Shown piece after piece: positions 35,284-44,244 of a DNA stretch of 64,000 nucleotides. How positions within the stretch are numbered: position 1 is the stretch's first letter; the number at the start of each line of letters is the position of its first letter. The position numbers and the translations under genes are program-made. The notes under the pieces are model-generated. The model worked only from the letters and a program-made list of their open reading frames with translations, made no database searches and was not told the origin of the DNA. The stretch is from positions 62,001 through 126,000 of the forward strand of contig NZ_KQ948767.1 in assembly GCF_001514205.1 (NCBI RefSeq), written 5' to 3'. This DNA is from Streptomyces griseoruber. GTDB taxonomy: Bacteria; Actinomycetota; Actinomycetes; Streptomycetales; Streptomycetaceae.

Positions 35284-35634
35284 ATGAGGAGTCTTTGTGG
35301 CGGGATCGCCCGAAGGTCGCACATCGTCTCGTGGACGGTCGCCGCGGCGGTTCTGGGGGCGGTGGCCGTGCTGTTACGTCGGCGTGGGCGCCGGGAGGCC
35401 GTGAACCCCGCGCCCGCCCCGGCCGCGCCGGGAGACATCCACGGAACCGTCCACGCGCTCCTCGGCCCGCGCGGGCTGGTGACGGTCGACGGACTGGTCG
35501 AGCCGGCCCGGTGGCAGGGCCCGGGCGAACCCCCGGGACGGGGCGGCATCGTTCGGCTGACCAGGGAGGACGAGACCGCGATGTGGGACGCCACCCCGCT
35601 CCGCGACGCCCTGGACGGAGACGGAGCGGCATGA
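35284..35634 (+). CDS. small membrane-anchored protein, first gene of the TerY-P/chaperone operon
   Basis: The 116-residue protein starts at ATG 35284 behind GGGGGAAGTGGG. A basic N-terminus is followed by one hydrophobic segment (HIVSWTVAAAVLGAVAVLL, about residues 13-31) and then RRRGRR, the orientation expected for an N-out, C-in anchor. The C-terminal 65 residues look like a small beta domain (GTVHALLGPRGLVTVDGLVE, RGGIVRLTREDETAMWD). The stop overlaps the VWA start by four bases. It may tether the complex to the membrane; this is inference. I do not recognise the family. Confidence 0.7.
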   Translation: MRSLCGGIARRSHIVSWTVAAAVLGAVAVLLRRRGRREAVNPAPAPAAPGDIHGTVHALLGPRGLVTVDGLVEPARWQGPGEPPGRGGIVRLTREDETAMWDATPLRDALDGDGAA

Positions 35635-36458
35635 GCGTCTTCGACGACTTCGACGAGATGTTCGGCGGATCCGCGGACCCGACCGACGACATCGACCTCC
35701 ATCCGGGCACCTATCACCGACGGGTCGTCATCCTGCTGATCGACGTGTCCGGATCCATGCGGTTCGCCGAGAAGGGCACCCGTCCCATCGACGAACTCAA
35801 CCGCAGCCTGCGCGCCTGGCTGCCGGACATCCGCAGACAGGGCGAAGGCCCCCTCAGGGCCGTCGAGTTCGCGGTGGTGACGTTCGGCGGCGACGGCGTC
35901 CGCGCGGTGACCGGTGACCCTCGCCGTCCGGAGGCCGAACTCGCCGAGGACGGCGGGGTGTTCGTGCCCGCGGCCGAGCTGGATCTCGGTGATCTGACCG
36001 CCTCCGGCACCACACCGATGGTCGAAGCCCTCGAGTTCGCCCTGCGGTTGGGCGACCGCCGGGTCGAGCATCTCGCCGACCGGCACGGTCTGCAGACAGG
36101 ACAGGTACGCCTCATCCTCTTCAGCGACGGCGCGCCGAACGACGAACTCCCCGCCGACGCCTGGCGCTCCGTGGCGGATCTGATCGCCACCCGTCGCCGC
36201 CAGCGCCGTCTGCTGTTCCTCGCCTTCGGCGCCCCCGGTGCCGACGAGGAGATCCTGCGCACCCTCGCCACCGACCGCGGCTACATACCGCTGACCGATC
36301 TGGACTTCGCCGCGCTGCTCGACCTGGTGCTGGTGGCGACCTCGGCGGACGACCCCTACACCGCCGTATGGGAGCAGGCCGACTGGGACGCCGAGGGGGA
36401 CGCCGCCGAGGACGCCGCCGAGGGCGACGGCGCCGGGTCGCGGGGGAGAAGGCCATGA
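35631..36458 (+). CDS. TerY-like von Willebrand factor A domain protein
   Basis: The 275-residue protein carries a complete MIDAS metal site: IDVSGSM (Asp38, Ser40, Ser42), the Thr in TASGTTPMVEAL, and the Asp in LILFSDGAPNDE. The domain runs from about residue 28 to 225, followed by an acidic tail (EGDAAEDAAEGDGAG). TerY-type VWA proteins form a conserved triad with a PP2C phosphatase and a kinase, and both follow here with four-base overlaps. VWA domains typically assemble multiprotein complexes through a metal-bridged contact. Here it probably bridges kinase and phosphatase to the chaperone or protease components. Confidence 0.92.
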   Translation: MSVFDDFDEMFGGSADPTDDIDLHPGTYHRRVVILLIDVSGSMRFAEKGTRPIDELNRSLRAWLPDIRRQGEGPLRAVEFAVVTFGGDGVRAVTGDPRRPEAELAEDGGVFVPAAELDLGDLTASGTTPMVEALEFALRLGDRRVEHLADRHGLQTGQVRLILFSDGAPNDELPADAWRSVADLIATRRRQRRLLFLAFGAPGADEEILRTLATDRGYIPLTDLDFAALLDLVLVATSADDPYTAVWEQADWDAEGDAAEDAAEGDGAGSRGRRP

Positions 36459-37384
36459 GACCGACGCCATGGCTGGTCTCGGCCGCGTCCGTGATGGGCG
36501 GCAGGCACGCCCGGTCCGTCACCGACTGCCAGGACAGCTTCGCCACCCACCAGGACGCGGACACGCTCGTCCTCGCCTGCGCCGACGGCGGCAGCCGGGC
36601 CCGGCTGGCCCGCACCGCCTCCTCGCTCGCCGTCACCCTGACGGTGAACCGTGCCGCCGACGAGGCCCGGCGGATGCCGCCGGACGCCCGTGACGGCCGT
36701 GACCAGGCCTGCGTCGCGGAGGTCGCCGAGCACTGGGCGCGCCACCTCGACCGGGTCACACGGGACGTGGTGCGCGGATTCCGCGGCGCCGCGGCGGCGA
36801 TGGCCTCCTCCCTGCCCGACCGGCACGGCTACGGACTGGCGGAGTGGGGCACCACCCTCACCCTGGTCGTGGTGCGCCGGCCCTGGCTCGGGGCCGTCGC
36901 GATCGGTGACGGCTTCGTGGTGACCCGCTGTGGAGCCGAACAGTTCGACCTGTTGCTGCCCCCGGACGAGGCACCGGCCCACCGACCCGGACCGGCCCAA
37001 GGACCCGGGCCGGCGCCGCGGACGGGCCGTCCGCACCGTACGGCACCCGGTACGGGACAGCGGTGGGCGAGCCGGTTCGACGAACCCGGGCGTACGGTGT
37101 TCGTGACCTCCCGCGGTGCCGAGGCCCGGGCACGCCGGGTGGTCGCGAGACTGCCCGACCTCACCGGTGTGGTGGTCGCCAGCGACGGACTGCGCGAGGT
37201 CGGGCTGGTCCATGAGCGGGCTCAGGCGGTGCGGCCCTTCGCGCGGTTCTTCACCCCGCTCTTCGCCCACGCCGACCAGGCCGCGGAGGACGACACCTAC
37301 CTCGCACGGCTGCTGGCGGGCGAACGGATCGCCGCGCGGACGCACGACGACAAGACCCTGGTCGTAGCGGTGGAACGGGCATGA
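36455..37384 (+). CDS. PP2C-family protein phosphatase (TerY-P triad)
   Basis: The 309-residue protein starts at ATG 36455, overlapping the VWA stop and preceded by GGGGGAGAAGG. PP2C motifs are in order: CQDSFATHQ, ACADGGSRARLA, EWGTTLTLVVV, AVAIGDGFVVTR, VVASDGLREVG and HDDKTLVVAVE. The aspartates of the dimetal site (in QDS, ADGG, SDG and DDK) are present, so it should be active on phospho-Ser/Thr. A disordered Pro/Gly/Arg insert (about residues 175-205) interrupts the fold. It would reverse the action of the kinase encoded next. Confidence 0.9.
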   Translation: MRPTPWLVSAASVMGGRHARSVTDCQDSFATHQDADTLVLACADGGSRARLARTASSLAVTLTVNRAADEARRMPPDARDGRDQACVAEVAEHWARHLDRVTRDVVRGFRGAAAAMASSLPDRHGYGLAEWGTTLTLVVVRRPWLGAVAIGDGFVVTRCGAEQFDLLLPPDEAPAHRPGPAQGPGPAPRTGRPHRTAPGTGQRWASRFDEPGRTVFVTSRGAEARARRVVARLPDLTGVVVASDGLREVGLVHERAQAVRPFARFFTPLFAHADQAAEDDTYLARLLAGERIAARTHDDKTLVVAVERA

Positions 37385-38439
37385 CGCAGCCACCGAAGGA
37401 GGTCGTGCTCGAAACCGCGGACGGCAGGAGCCGGCGGGTGACGCTCGGGGAGCGGGCCGGTCCTCCGGGATCACAGGGCGGTGTGTGGCGCGTCGTGGAG
37501 TGGCCGCGGCTCGTGGTGAAGCTGGAACGCCGGCCCGATGCCGACCGGTTCCCGGAGAAGCTGGAGGTGATGCTCCGCTCCCGTCCGCAACACCTGACGG
37601 CGCGGGACGGGATCATCAGGGTGGCCTGGCCGCTCGGCCGGGTCCGTGACGCCCACGGCGGACGACTGCTCGGTTATGTCCAACCCGCCCTGCTGCGACC
37701 GGAGTTCGCCTCCCTCGAGCAGGCGTTCGGCGGCCGTGGAACGCTCGTGCCGGCGCAGGCCACCTGGCGCTGGTACCTGGAACTCGCCCTGGACCTCGCC
37801 CGCACCGTGCGGGCCATCCACCGTGCCGGCCATGTGGTGGCCGATCTGTCACCGGAGAACCTCTTCGCCACCGCCGCCGCGACCGTCGCCTTCGTCGACG
37901 TCGACGGCTGGCAGATCCGCGACCCCCGTGGCCGTACGCCGCTGCCCTCGCCGTTCTCCCGGGACGAGTACACCCCGCCGGAACACCTGGCGGACCCGGC
38001 CTCCCGCACGGAGCGCCGGTTCTCCGCCGACTGGTGGGCCCTGTCCGTGCTCGTCGCGGCCATCCTCCGGCTGGGCACCCACCCCTTCGCGGGAATCCCG
38101 CCGGGCGGACAGCCGCCGCATGACGTACGGGCCAATGTCGAGGCCCGGCGCACGGTGATCCTGGGTGCCCGTCTGCGGCTGCCGCCCCGTGCGCCCCGCG
38201 CCGACCTGGCCTTGGCGGGCCGGCCGGGACACCTGCTGCGACGGTGCCTGCGCGAGGGCTACGACGACCCGGAGGCGCGCCCCCGCCCGCAGGAGTGGAT
38301 CGACGCGCTCACCGATGCCCAGTACGAGATACGCCCCTGCACCGCCGGACGACTGCACGTCCACCTCGCCGACGCGACCGACTGCCCGTGGTGCGAACTC
38401 CTGGCCCGCACCGGGCACGACGCCTTCCCGCTCAGCTGA
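37381..38439 (+). CDS. TerY-P-type protein kinase with C-terminal Cys/His motif
   Basis: The 352-residue kinase starts in an ATGA overlap with the phosphatase gene. Lys47 in RLVVKLER is the ATP lysine, HVVADLSPENLF gives the catalytic loop Asp155 and Asn160, and VDVDGWQI (173-176) replaces the usual DFG, as in TerY-P kinases. EYTPPEHL and WWALSVLVAAIL correspond to the APE and subdomain IX regions. The C-terminus has HVHL and CPWC (Cys335, Cys338), a small zinc-binding-like module characteristic of this kinase group. Expected role: phosphorylate a partner in the operon, such as the AAA+ or Hsp70-like protein. Confidence 0.88.
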   Translation: MTQPPKEVVLETADGRSRRVTLGERAGPPGSQGGVWRVVEWPRLVVKLERRPDADRFPEKLEVMLRSRPQHLTARDGIIRVAWPLGRVRDAHGGRLLGYVQPALLRPEFASLEQAFGGRGTLVPAQATWRWYLELALDLARTVRAIHRAGHVVADLSPENLFATAAATVAFVDVDGWQIRDPRGRTPLPSPFSRDEYTPPEHLADPASRTERRFSADWWALSVLVAAILRLGTHPFAGIPPGGQPPHDVRANVEARRTVILGARLRLPPRAPRADLALAGRPGHLLRRCLREGYDDPEARPRPQEWIDALTDAQYEIRPCTAGRLHVHLADATDCPWCELLARTGHDAFPLS

Positions 38440-38483
38440 CACCACCCGCACCACCCGCTCGCTCGCCCGAAAGGCACGTCGCC

Positions 38484-39167
38484 ATGAACCCTCCCGACCG
38501 CCCTCCCGAAGACATGCCCGCCTCCGGCGGACCCCCCGTGCTCTTCGTCGGCCGGATCTCCGAGTCGGTCCGGGTGCTCGGCCCCGGGACCCGGGCCGTG
38601 GTGTGGGTGCAGGGCTGTCCGCTGCGCTGCCCCGGATGTCTCTCACCGGAGGGACTGCCCTTCGAGGGAGGCGAGCCCTGGGCGGTCGACGCGCTGGCCG
38701 CCCGGCTCCACGCGCTGCCCGCGGAGGTGACAGGAGTGACCTTCTCCGGCGGTGAACCGATGGCGCAGGCAGCAGCGTTGGCCGCGCTGGTGGACCGGAT
38801 GCGCGCCGCACGCGACTGGTCGGTGATGTCGTACTCCGGTTTCACCCTGGAGCGGCTGCGGCGTGGGGACGCGGGCCGGCGGGAGTTGCTCGCCCGGCTG
38901 GACATCCTCGTGGACGGCCCGTTCCTGGCCGAGCGCCAGCGCCCGCTGCTGTGGCGCGGTTCCGACAACCAGCGCATCCACTGGCTGACCGACCGTCACG
39001 AGCCGCCCGCCCACGACGGGAGCGCGGGTCTGGAGGTCGAGATCGCATCCGGGAGCATCGCCTGGAACGGCGTCCCCCCGGTGCCCGGCTTCCGCGAGAA
39101 CTTCGAACGTGCCCTGGACCGTGACGGAATCCATCTGACCATTCCCCGGAGGACCGATGTCCGGTAG
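38484..39167 (+). CDS. NrdG-like 4Fe-4S radical SAM protein
   Basis: The 227-residue protein has the radical SAM cluster motif CPLRCPGC (Cys45, Cys49, Cys52), the SAM-binding GVTFSGGEPM, and DILVDGPF, typical of the anaerobic ribonucleotide-reductase-activating-protein fold. No class III ribonucleotide reductase or other glycyl-radical enzyme is nearby. It is embedded in the operon between the kinase and a coiled-coil gene, with an 11-base overlap to the latter. In this setting it probably installs or senses a modification on another component. It could also be an oxygen-sensitive switch. Both roles are inference. Confidence 0.88.
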   Translation: MNPPDRPPEDMPASGGPPVLFVGRISESVRVLGPGTRAVVWVQGCPLRCPGCLSPEGLPFEGGEPWAVDALAARLHALPAEVTGVTFSGGEPMAQAAALAALVDRMRAARDWSVMSYSGFTLERLRRGDAGRRELLARLDILVDGPFLAERQRPLLWRGSDNQRIHWLTDRHEPPAHDGSAGLEVEIASGSIAWNGVPPVPGFRENFERALDRDGIHLTIPRRTDVR

Positions 39168-40392
39168 CCCCAAGTACTCCTACGCCGAACTCGACCGCAT
39201 GAGGGAGCAGCAACTGGCCGAGCAGCGCCGCAAGCGTGAGGAGAAGGCGCGGCAGAAGCGGCTCCGGGAGCTGGCCCGCCGGGTCCGGAGCGAGCGCGAG
39301 AAGCTGTCCGCCCGTCACTCGGCCCTGTCCGCGAGGGTCGCCGGACAGCGGGACGGCGCCCGTGCCAACGGCGAGGGTGCCCGGCACACCCACCTCACGA
39401 CGACGCTGACCTCCTTGGCCGCAACGATCGCCGCTGTCTCCGACGAGCCGTCCCTCGAAGCCGCCTGGGCCGCCCTGGCGGCCGCCGAGCAGACCGCCAC
39501 CGCGCTGGACGTCGCCGTCAGCGCCGCGCTGGCCCGACAGCAGCGGTCGGCCGCGCTCGCGGCCCTGGAGACGGGGCTCGCCGCCTTCCCCGACCGGGCC
39601 GAACTCGACCCCGAAGGAGCGGGGGACGTCACCGCCGCACTCGACGAGGCCCGACGCCATGTCGGCTCTCCCGACCGCTTCCCGGCCGCCCGGGCGACCG
39701 CCGCGGACGCCGCGGAACGGCATCTGCGCCGGGCACACGAGCGGCGCGAGGAACTGGCCCGGGTCCGTCGCCACGCCGAACAGGCACATCAGGAACTCAC
39801 CTCGCTCATCGCGGAGGCGGAACAGGCGGGCGCCGGACTCGACGGCCTGGACGCGGCGGCGGCACTGCTGCGCCGGCTCACCGCGGCGTCGGACCGCGGG
39901 GACACCTCCGAGATCACCCGGCTGACCCGGCAGACCCGACAGCAACTCACCTCTCTCAGCGCCGACTTCGACGGCTGGCTCGACGAACTGGCCTGCACCC
40001 GGATCGTCCTGGACGCGGTACGCCGCGCACTGCCGGCCGCCGGGCTGCGGCTGGATCCGGACAGTGTGCAGACCGACGGCACCAGCAGCATCCTCACCGC
40101 ACACCGTGCCTCGGGCGACCGCATCGTGATGGCCGTCGTCCCGGACGGCAGCGGCGGTGCCCAGCTCGTCTACGAGGCCGAGGGCCATGACTTCGTCACC
40201 CGGCTGTCGGCCACCGGCGAGGAGCAGAGCTGCGATCTGACCGCCGAGGTCCTCGAACGCTTCCAGGAGGCACTGGAACCCGAAGGGGTACGCGCCGGCG
40301 AGCTGTCCTGGCAGGGGAAGGGCAAACCCGAACGCCCGCCGGCCTTCGAGGCCAATCGGCTGCCCGGCGACCGCTCCCGGGAGCGCCGATGA
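39157..40392 (+). CDS. coiled-coil protein of the chaperone/TerY-P operon
   Basis: The 411-residue protein begins YSYAELDRMREQQLAEQRRK, followed by about 250 residues of charged helix (coiled coil at 10-65, 200-240 and 255-290). A compact C-terminal domain of about 110 residues contains RIVMAVVPDGSGGAQLVYEA and CDLTAEVLERFQEALE. The stop overlaps the AAA+ gene start. The architecture, a long coiled coil plus a small globular end, suits an adaptor between the membrane or VWA part and the ATPase. I do not recognise a catalytic family. Confidence 0.75.
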   Translation: MSGSPKYSYAELDRMREQQLAEQRRKREEKARQKRLRELARRVRSEREKLSARHSALSARVAGQRDGARANGEGARHTHLTTTLTSLAATIAAVSDEPSLEAAWAALAAAEQTATALDVAVSAALARQQRSAALAALETGLAAFPDRAELDPEGAGDVTAALDEARRHVGSPDRFPAARATAADAAERHLRRAHERREELARVRRHAEQAHQELTSLIAEAEQAGAGLDGLDAAAALLRRLTAASDRGDTSEITRLTRQTRQQLTSLSADFDGWLDELACTRIVLDAVRRALPAAGLRLDPDSVQTDGTSSILTAHRASGDRIVMAVVPDGSGGAQLVYEAEGHDFVTRLSATGEEQSCDLTAEVLERFQEALEPEGVRAGELSWQGKGKPERPPAFEANRLPGDRSRERR

Positions 40393-42365
40393 GCACCCCG
40401 CCCGGCGAGAACCGGCCCGCGGGGCGGCGGACGGTCTCCCCCTGGATGCGGCAGCTCGTCGCGGAGATCGCCCGCAGCCGCCATGTCATCCTGCACGGCA
40501 ACATCCATGACGTGGTCCGCTGGCAGGGCGGCTTCGTACCGCTGGCCCGGGCGCTCGGCGCCGTCCTCGACACCCTCTCCTACGACGTCGTCGGACGCTA
40601 CGACCAGATCGACGGCCTCGTCTTCGACGGCGAGGACGGACACCGCAGGTTCGCCCGGCTGATCGAGGCCCGGCCGCCCTCCGCGACCGGCCCCGAGGAG
40701 CTGCCGCAGGAGCGGGAAGAGCAGGGGGAGCAGCGGGAACAGCAGGGGACCCCGGGGGCCGCGGGCACCTCCCGCAGCGCCCGTGCCGAGGAGCTGCACC
40801 GCAGAATGCGCAGCAGCATCCGGGAGGGGGCCGCCGAGGCCCCTCGGTACCGCCAGCCCAGCGAGGCCCTCGCCGCGGTACGCCGGGGCCTGGCCCAGCA
40901 GTCACGGCCGGCCGCCTTCATCCTCGACTTCGCCGAACTCCTCCTCCTCGACCCCGACCACCACGACCGGCAGGACCGGGACCTGCTGCTGCTCACCAAG
41001 AAGATGATGCTGGAGTCGGGTCACGCGGCCGGGGCCCAGGTGCACAACCTGCTCGTCATCGTCGTACCGGACCTGGCGTCCGTACCGCCCTGGCTGCACC
41101 GCGACGAACCCTTCGTACGAGCCGTCGAGGTGCCGATGCCCTCCTACCGCGAACGGCTCGGCTACCTCGGCACCATCGCCGGCCGCTTCCACGGCCGGTC
41201 CCCGGAACACCAGGACGACACCGCCGCGGCCGTCCGTACCCTGGCCAACCTCACCGACGGCATGGCCCTCGCCGAACTCGACGGACTCGCCCAGACCAGC
41301 CGGGTGGAGAAGGTGCCCCTCTCCGAACCCAGGGAACTCGTCAAACGCGCCCTGTTCGGTCAGCAGGACGACCCCTGGGTACGGCTCGTCGACCGGATCC
41401 CCCAGGCCGAACAGCAGTTGGGTGAACGCGTGATCGGCCAGCCCGTCGCCGTGCGCGCGGTCAGCCGGGCCCTCGCCGCGGGCACTCTCAACGTCGACTT
41501 CGTCTCCGATCCGCACAGCGTCGAGGCCCGGCCCAAGGGAGTCTTCTTCTTCGCCGGACCCACCGGCGTCGGCAAGACCGAACTCGCCCGCTCCCTCTCC
41601 GACATGATCTTCGACGACGAGACGGCGCTCACCCGCTTCGACATGTCCACGTTCGCCATGGAGCATGCCGCCGAACGCTTCACCGGAGCGCCCCCCGGCT
41701 ATGTGGGACACGAACGCGGCGGTGAACTCACCAACCGGGTCATGAGCAAGCCCTTCAGCGTGCTGCTCTTCGACGAGATCGAGAAGAGCCACGGGAGCGT
41801 CTTCGACAAGTTCCTGCAGATCCTGGAGGACGGGCGGCTCACCGACGGGCTCGGCAGAACGGCGTACTTCTCCCAGTCCCTGATCATCTTCACCTCCAAC
41901 ATCGGGGCCACACCGCTGTACGCCCTGCTCCAGAAGGGCGAACTCCCCTCCTACGACGAGGTGTCCGAGCTGTTCCAGCACGAGGTGTCGGAGCACTTCG
42001 CCACCACGCTCAAACGCCCCGAACTGCTCGGGCGGATCGGCAACGGAGTCCTCGCCTTCGACATCCTCAGACCGGAGAACATCCCCGCCATCACGGCGAA
42101 GTTCCTCCGCCAGATCACCGCGTCCGCGGCACGTGCCGGCATCGAACTGGACCTGGAACAGGAGTCCATCACCGCCGGAGTGGCGCAGGCCATGCGCGAT
42201 CCGCGGTCGCTGGCGCTCGGCGGCCGGGAGATCCGCAACATCCTCGACCGCTCGGTGCGGGCCCCGCTCATCGACTGTGTGGTGGCCACCGGCCGCCGCA
42301 CCGGCCGCTTCCGGCTGGAACTGCCCGAGGACCGCACCGTGGCGCTGGTGACCCCACAGCCCTAG
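40389..42365 (+). CDS. ClpB-like AAA+ ATPase with a single intact ATPase module
   Basis: The 658-residue protein has a degenerate N-terminal P-loop-like region (SRHVILHGNIHDVVRW, residues 30-45) and a disordered Gln/Glu-rich insert at about 105-135. The C-terminal module is a ClpB D2-type AAA+ domain: GPTGVGKTE (Lys396), pore loop PPGYVGHERGG, Walker B VLLFDEIEKSH (Asp462/Glu463), sensor 1 IIFTSNIG, and sensor 2 in LGGREIRNILDR. Such modules unfold or remodel proteins by threading. Lack of a ClpP-binding loop and a degenerate first module differ from housekeeping Clp proteins. With the following Hsp70-like gene it mirrors the ClpB-DnaK disaggregase pair. Confidence 0.9.
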   Translation: MSTPPGENRPAGRRTVSPWMRQLVAEIARSRHVILHGNIHDVVRWQGGFVPLARALGAVLDTLSYDVVGRYDQIDGLVFDGEDGHRRFARLIEARPPSATGPEELPQEREEQGEQREQQGTPGAAGTSRSARAEELHRRMRSSIREGAAEAPRYRQPSEALAAVRRGLAQQSRPAAFILDFAELLLLDPDHHDRQDRDLLLLTKKMMLESGHAAGAQVHNLLVIVVPDLASVPPWLHRDEPFVRAVEVPMPSYRERLGYLGTIAGRFHGRSPEHQDDTAAAVRTLANLTDGMALAELDGLAQTSRVEKVPLSEPRELVKRALFGQQDDPWVRLVDRIPQAEQQLGERVIGQPVAVRAVSRALAAGTLNVDFVSDPHSVEARPKGVFFFAGPTGVGKTELARSLSDMIFDDETALTRFDMSTFAMEHAAERFTGAPPGYVGHERGGELTNRVMSKPFSVLLFDEIEKSHGSVFDKFLQILEDGRLTDGLGRTAYFSQSLIIFTSNIGATPLYALLQKGELPSYDEVSELFQHEVSEHFATTLKRPELLGRIGNGVLAFDILRPENIPAITAKFLRQITASAARAGIELDLEQESITAGVAQAMRDPRSLALGGREIRNILDRSVRAPLIDCVVATGRRTGRFRLELPEDRTVALVTPQP

Positions 42366-42415
42366 GCCCCGCGCGGGCCCGTATCTCGACCATCGGAACA
42401 TCGGAGGGGGAGACG

Positions 42416-44227
42416 ATGATCAGTCCGTATCCGATCGTGGCTGCCATCGACTTCGGCACCCACGGCACGGGCTACGCCTGGGCCGAAGTAGGAGACGAAC
42501 ACGGCCCCGGCCCGCGGGGTCTGGACCGCAACACACAGATCCGCGAGCAGTGGGACGGCAGCAGGAGCGACTACTACGTCAAGGATCTCAGCACGGTGCT
42601 CCTCGGCCCCTCCGGCGAACCCACGGCCTGGGGGCACCGGGCCATGCTGGACTGGACGGCCCTGGCACGCGCCGGCCGGCACACGAACCACACCTACGTC
42701 CACGGCTTCAAGATGGCCCTGAAACCCGGCAGCACCGCGGGCGCACCGGTCCTCGGCATCACCGGCACCACCATCGACACCCCGGCCAAGGCCTATCCCC
42801 TCGTCGTCGGGTCACTGCGCCGCATGTACGAGATCGTGCGCGAGGAGGTCGAGGGCAGCGGCTACCTGGAGCGCCAGATCCGGTGGTGCGTGACCATCCC
42901 CGCCATCTGGGACGAGGCCGAGAAGCAGCTCATGCGGGACGCGGCCGTGGAGGCGGGCATGCCCGCCGACCACGACCGGCTGATCCTCGCCAGGGAACCC
43001 GAGGCCGCGGCGCTGTACTGCCAGATCCACCTGGCCCGGGTCATCGCCGCCCGGGGCGAATCGACCACCGCCGAGGTCACCCGGGCGGGCAGCCGCTTCA
43101 TGGTCGTCGACTGCGGTGGCGGCACCGTCGACATCACCGCGTACCGGGTGGTGGCCACCGCGCACGCGGACCGCCGCCGACTCGTCGAGATCGGCAAGGT
43201 CTCCGGCGGCAAACTCGGATCCGAGTACATCAACCAAGCCTTCGTGGACGACATCCTCACCGACCGGCTCGGCGGCCGGCAGGTCGTGGAGCGCATCCGC
43301 CGTGAACGCCCCGACGCCCTTCTGGAGATCATGCAGATCTGGGAGAGCGGAAAACTGTCCGTGAGCGCCACCAGGGGCCCCGACGACGAACTCACCATCG
43401 ACCAGCCGGTGTATGTGACCCTGCCGCGCGACCTGGACGAACTCCTCACCGACGACATCCGCAAGTCCCTGGCCGCCCGGCCCGGCGGCTCCGAGTCACG
43501 CATCGTCGTCACCACCGAGGAGGTCCGCAGGCTCTTCGACAATGTGCTGCGCGACCTCGTCGAACTCGTCGACGTACAACTCGCCGCGATGCGGCAACGC
43601 GACGGAGCGCCGGACGGCCCCGAACAGGTCCTCCTGGTCGGTGGACTGTCGGGCGCCCAGTATCTGCGCCAGCGCCTGCTGTCCCACTTCGGCGACACGG
43701 TGACCCTCGTACGGACCACCAATCCCGTGGGAGCGGTCCTGCGCGGGGCGGTCCTGCTCGGCTACGACCCCGAACTCATCATCTCCCGGCGCAGCCGCTA
43801 CACCTACGGCTGCAATGTGGCCCTTCCGTTCGAGCCGGGCCGCGACCCGGTGGCCAAGCGTCTGGAGGGTCAGGGCCGGGTGATGTGCAACGACAGGTTC
43901 CACCGCTTCGTGCGGATCGGCGACACCGTCGACACCGGTGGCACGAGCGGGCCCTCACCGTTCATCCCGCTGCAACCCACCCAGGACAGCGTCACGTTCA
44001 GGTTCTTCCGCACCCTCGCCGAAGACCCGCGTTACATCGACGACGAGGGCTGCGAACAGATCGGCACCCTGTCCGTGGAGTTGGGAACGGCGATGTCGCT
44101 CCCGCTCACCCAACGCCTGGTGCAAGTACGCCTGGGCTTCGGCGGATCGGAGATCAGCGCCCGCGCGGTGAACACCCACACCGGAGCGGAACTCGACACG
44201 ACGCTGCGGTTCGACAGCAGCTACTAG
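42416..44227 (+). CDS. Hsp70/actin-fold ATPase (DnaK-like, divergent)
   Basis: The 603-residue protein has the actin-ATPase signatures: AAIDFGTHGTGYAW (phosphate 1), MVVDCGGGTVDITAYRV (phosphate 2, Asp232) and LLVGGLSGAQYLRQRL (adenosine motif). REPEAAALYCQIH and PVGAVLRGAVLLG correspond to connect motifs. The C-terminal 120 residues form a beta-rich domain but not a canonical DnaK substrate domain with helical lid, and no EEVD-type tail is seen. It follows the AAA+ gene by 50 bases. It is probably a specialised chaperone ATPase that hands a client to the AAA+ ring. No DnaJ is encoded nearby. Confidence 0.88.
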   Translation: MISPYPIVAAIDFGTHGTGYAWAEVGDEHGPGPRGLDRNTQIREQWDGSRSDYYVKDLSTVLLGPSGEPTAWGHRAMLDWTALARAGRHTNHTYVHGFKMALKPGSTAGAPVLGITGTTIDTPAKAYPLVVGSLRRMYEIVREEVEGSGYLERQIRWCVTIPAIWDEAEKQLMRDAAVEAGMPADHDRLILAREPEAAALYCQIHLARVIAARGESTTAEVTRAGSRFMVVDCGGGTVDITAYRVVATAHADRRRLVEIGKVSGGKLGSEYINQAFVDDILTDRLGGRQVVERIRRERPDALLEIMQIWESGKLSVSATRGPDDELTIDQPVYVTLPRDLDELLTDDIRKSLAARPGGSESRIVVTTEEVRRLFDNVLRDLVELVDVQLAAMRQRDGAPDGPEQVLLVGGLSGAQYLRQRLLSHFGDTVTLVRTTNPVGAVLRGAVLLGYDPELIISRRSRYTYGCNVALPFEPGRDPVAKRLEGQGRVMCNDRFHRFVRIGDTVDTGGTSGPSPFIPLQPTQDSVTFRFFRTLAEDPRYIDDEGCEQIGTLSVELGTAMSLPLTQRLVQVRLGFGGSEISARAVNTHTGAELDTTLRFDSSY

Positions 44228-44244
44228 GGGGCGGGACACCGGAT

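Noticed and set aside
36368..36454. Longer start for the PP2C gene
   Set aside because: The added residues are an Arg/Gly run lying inside the VWA coding region; the ATG at 36455 has a ribosome binding site and the same four-base overlap as neighbouring genes.
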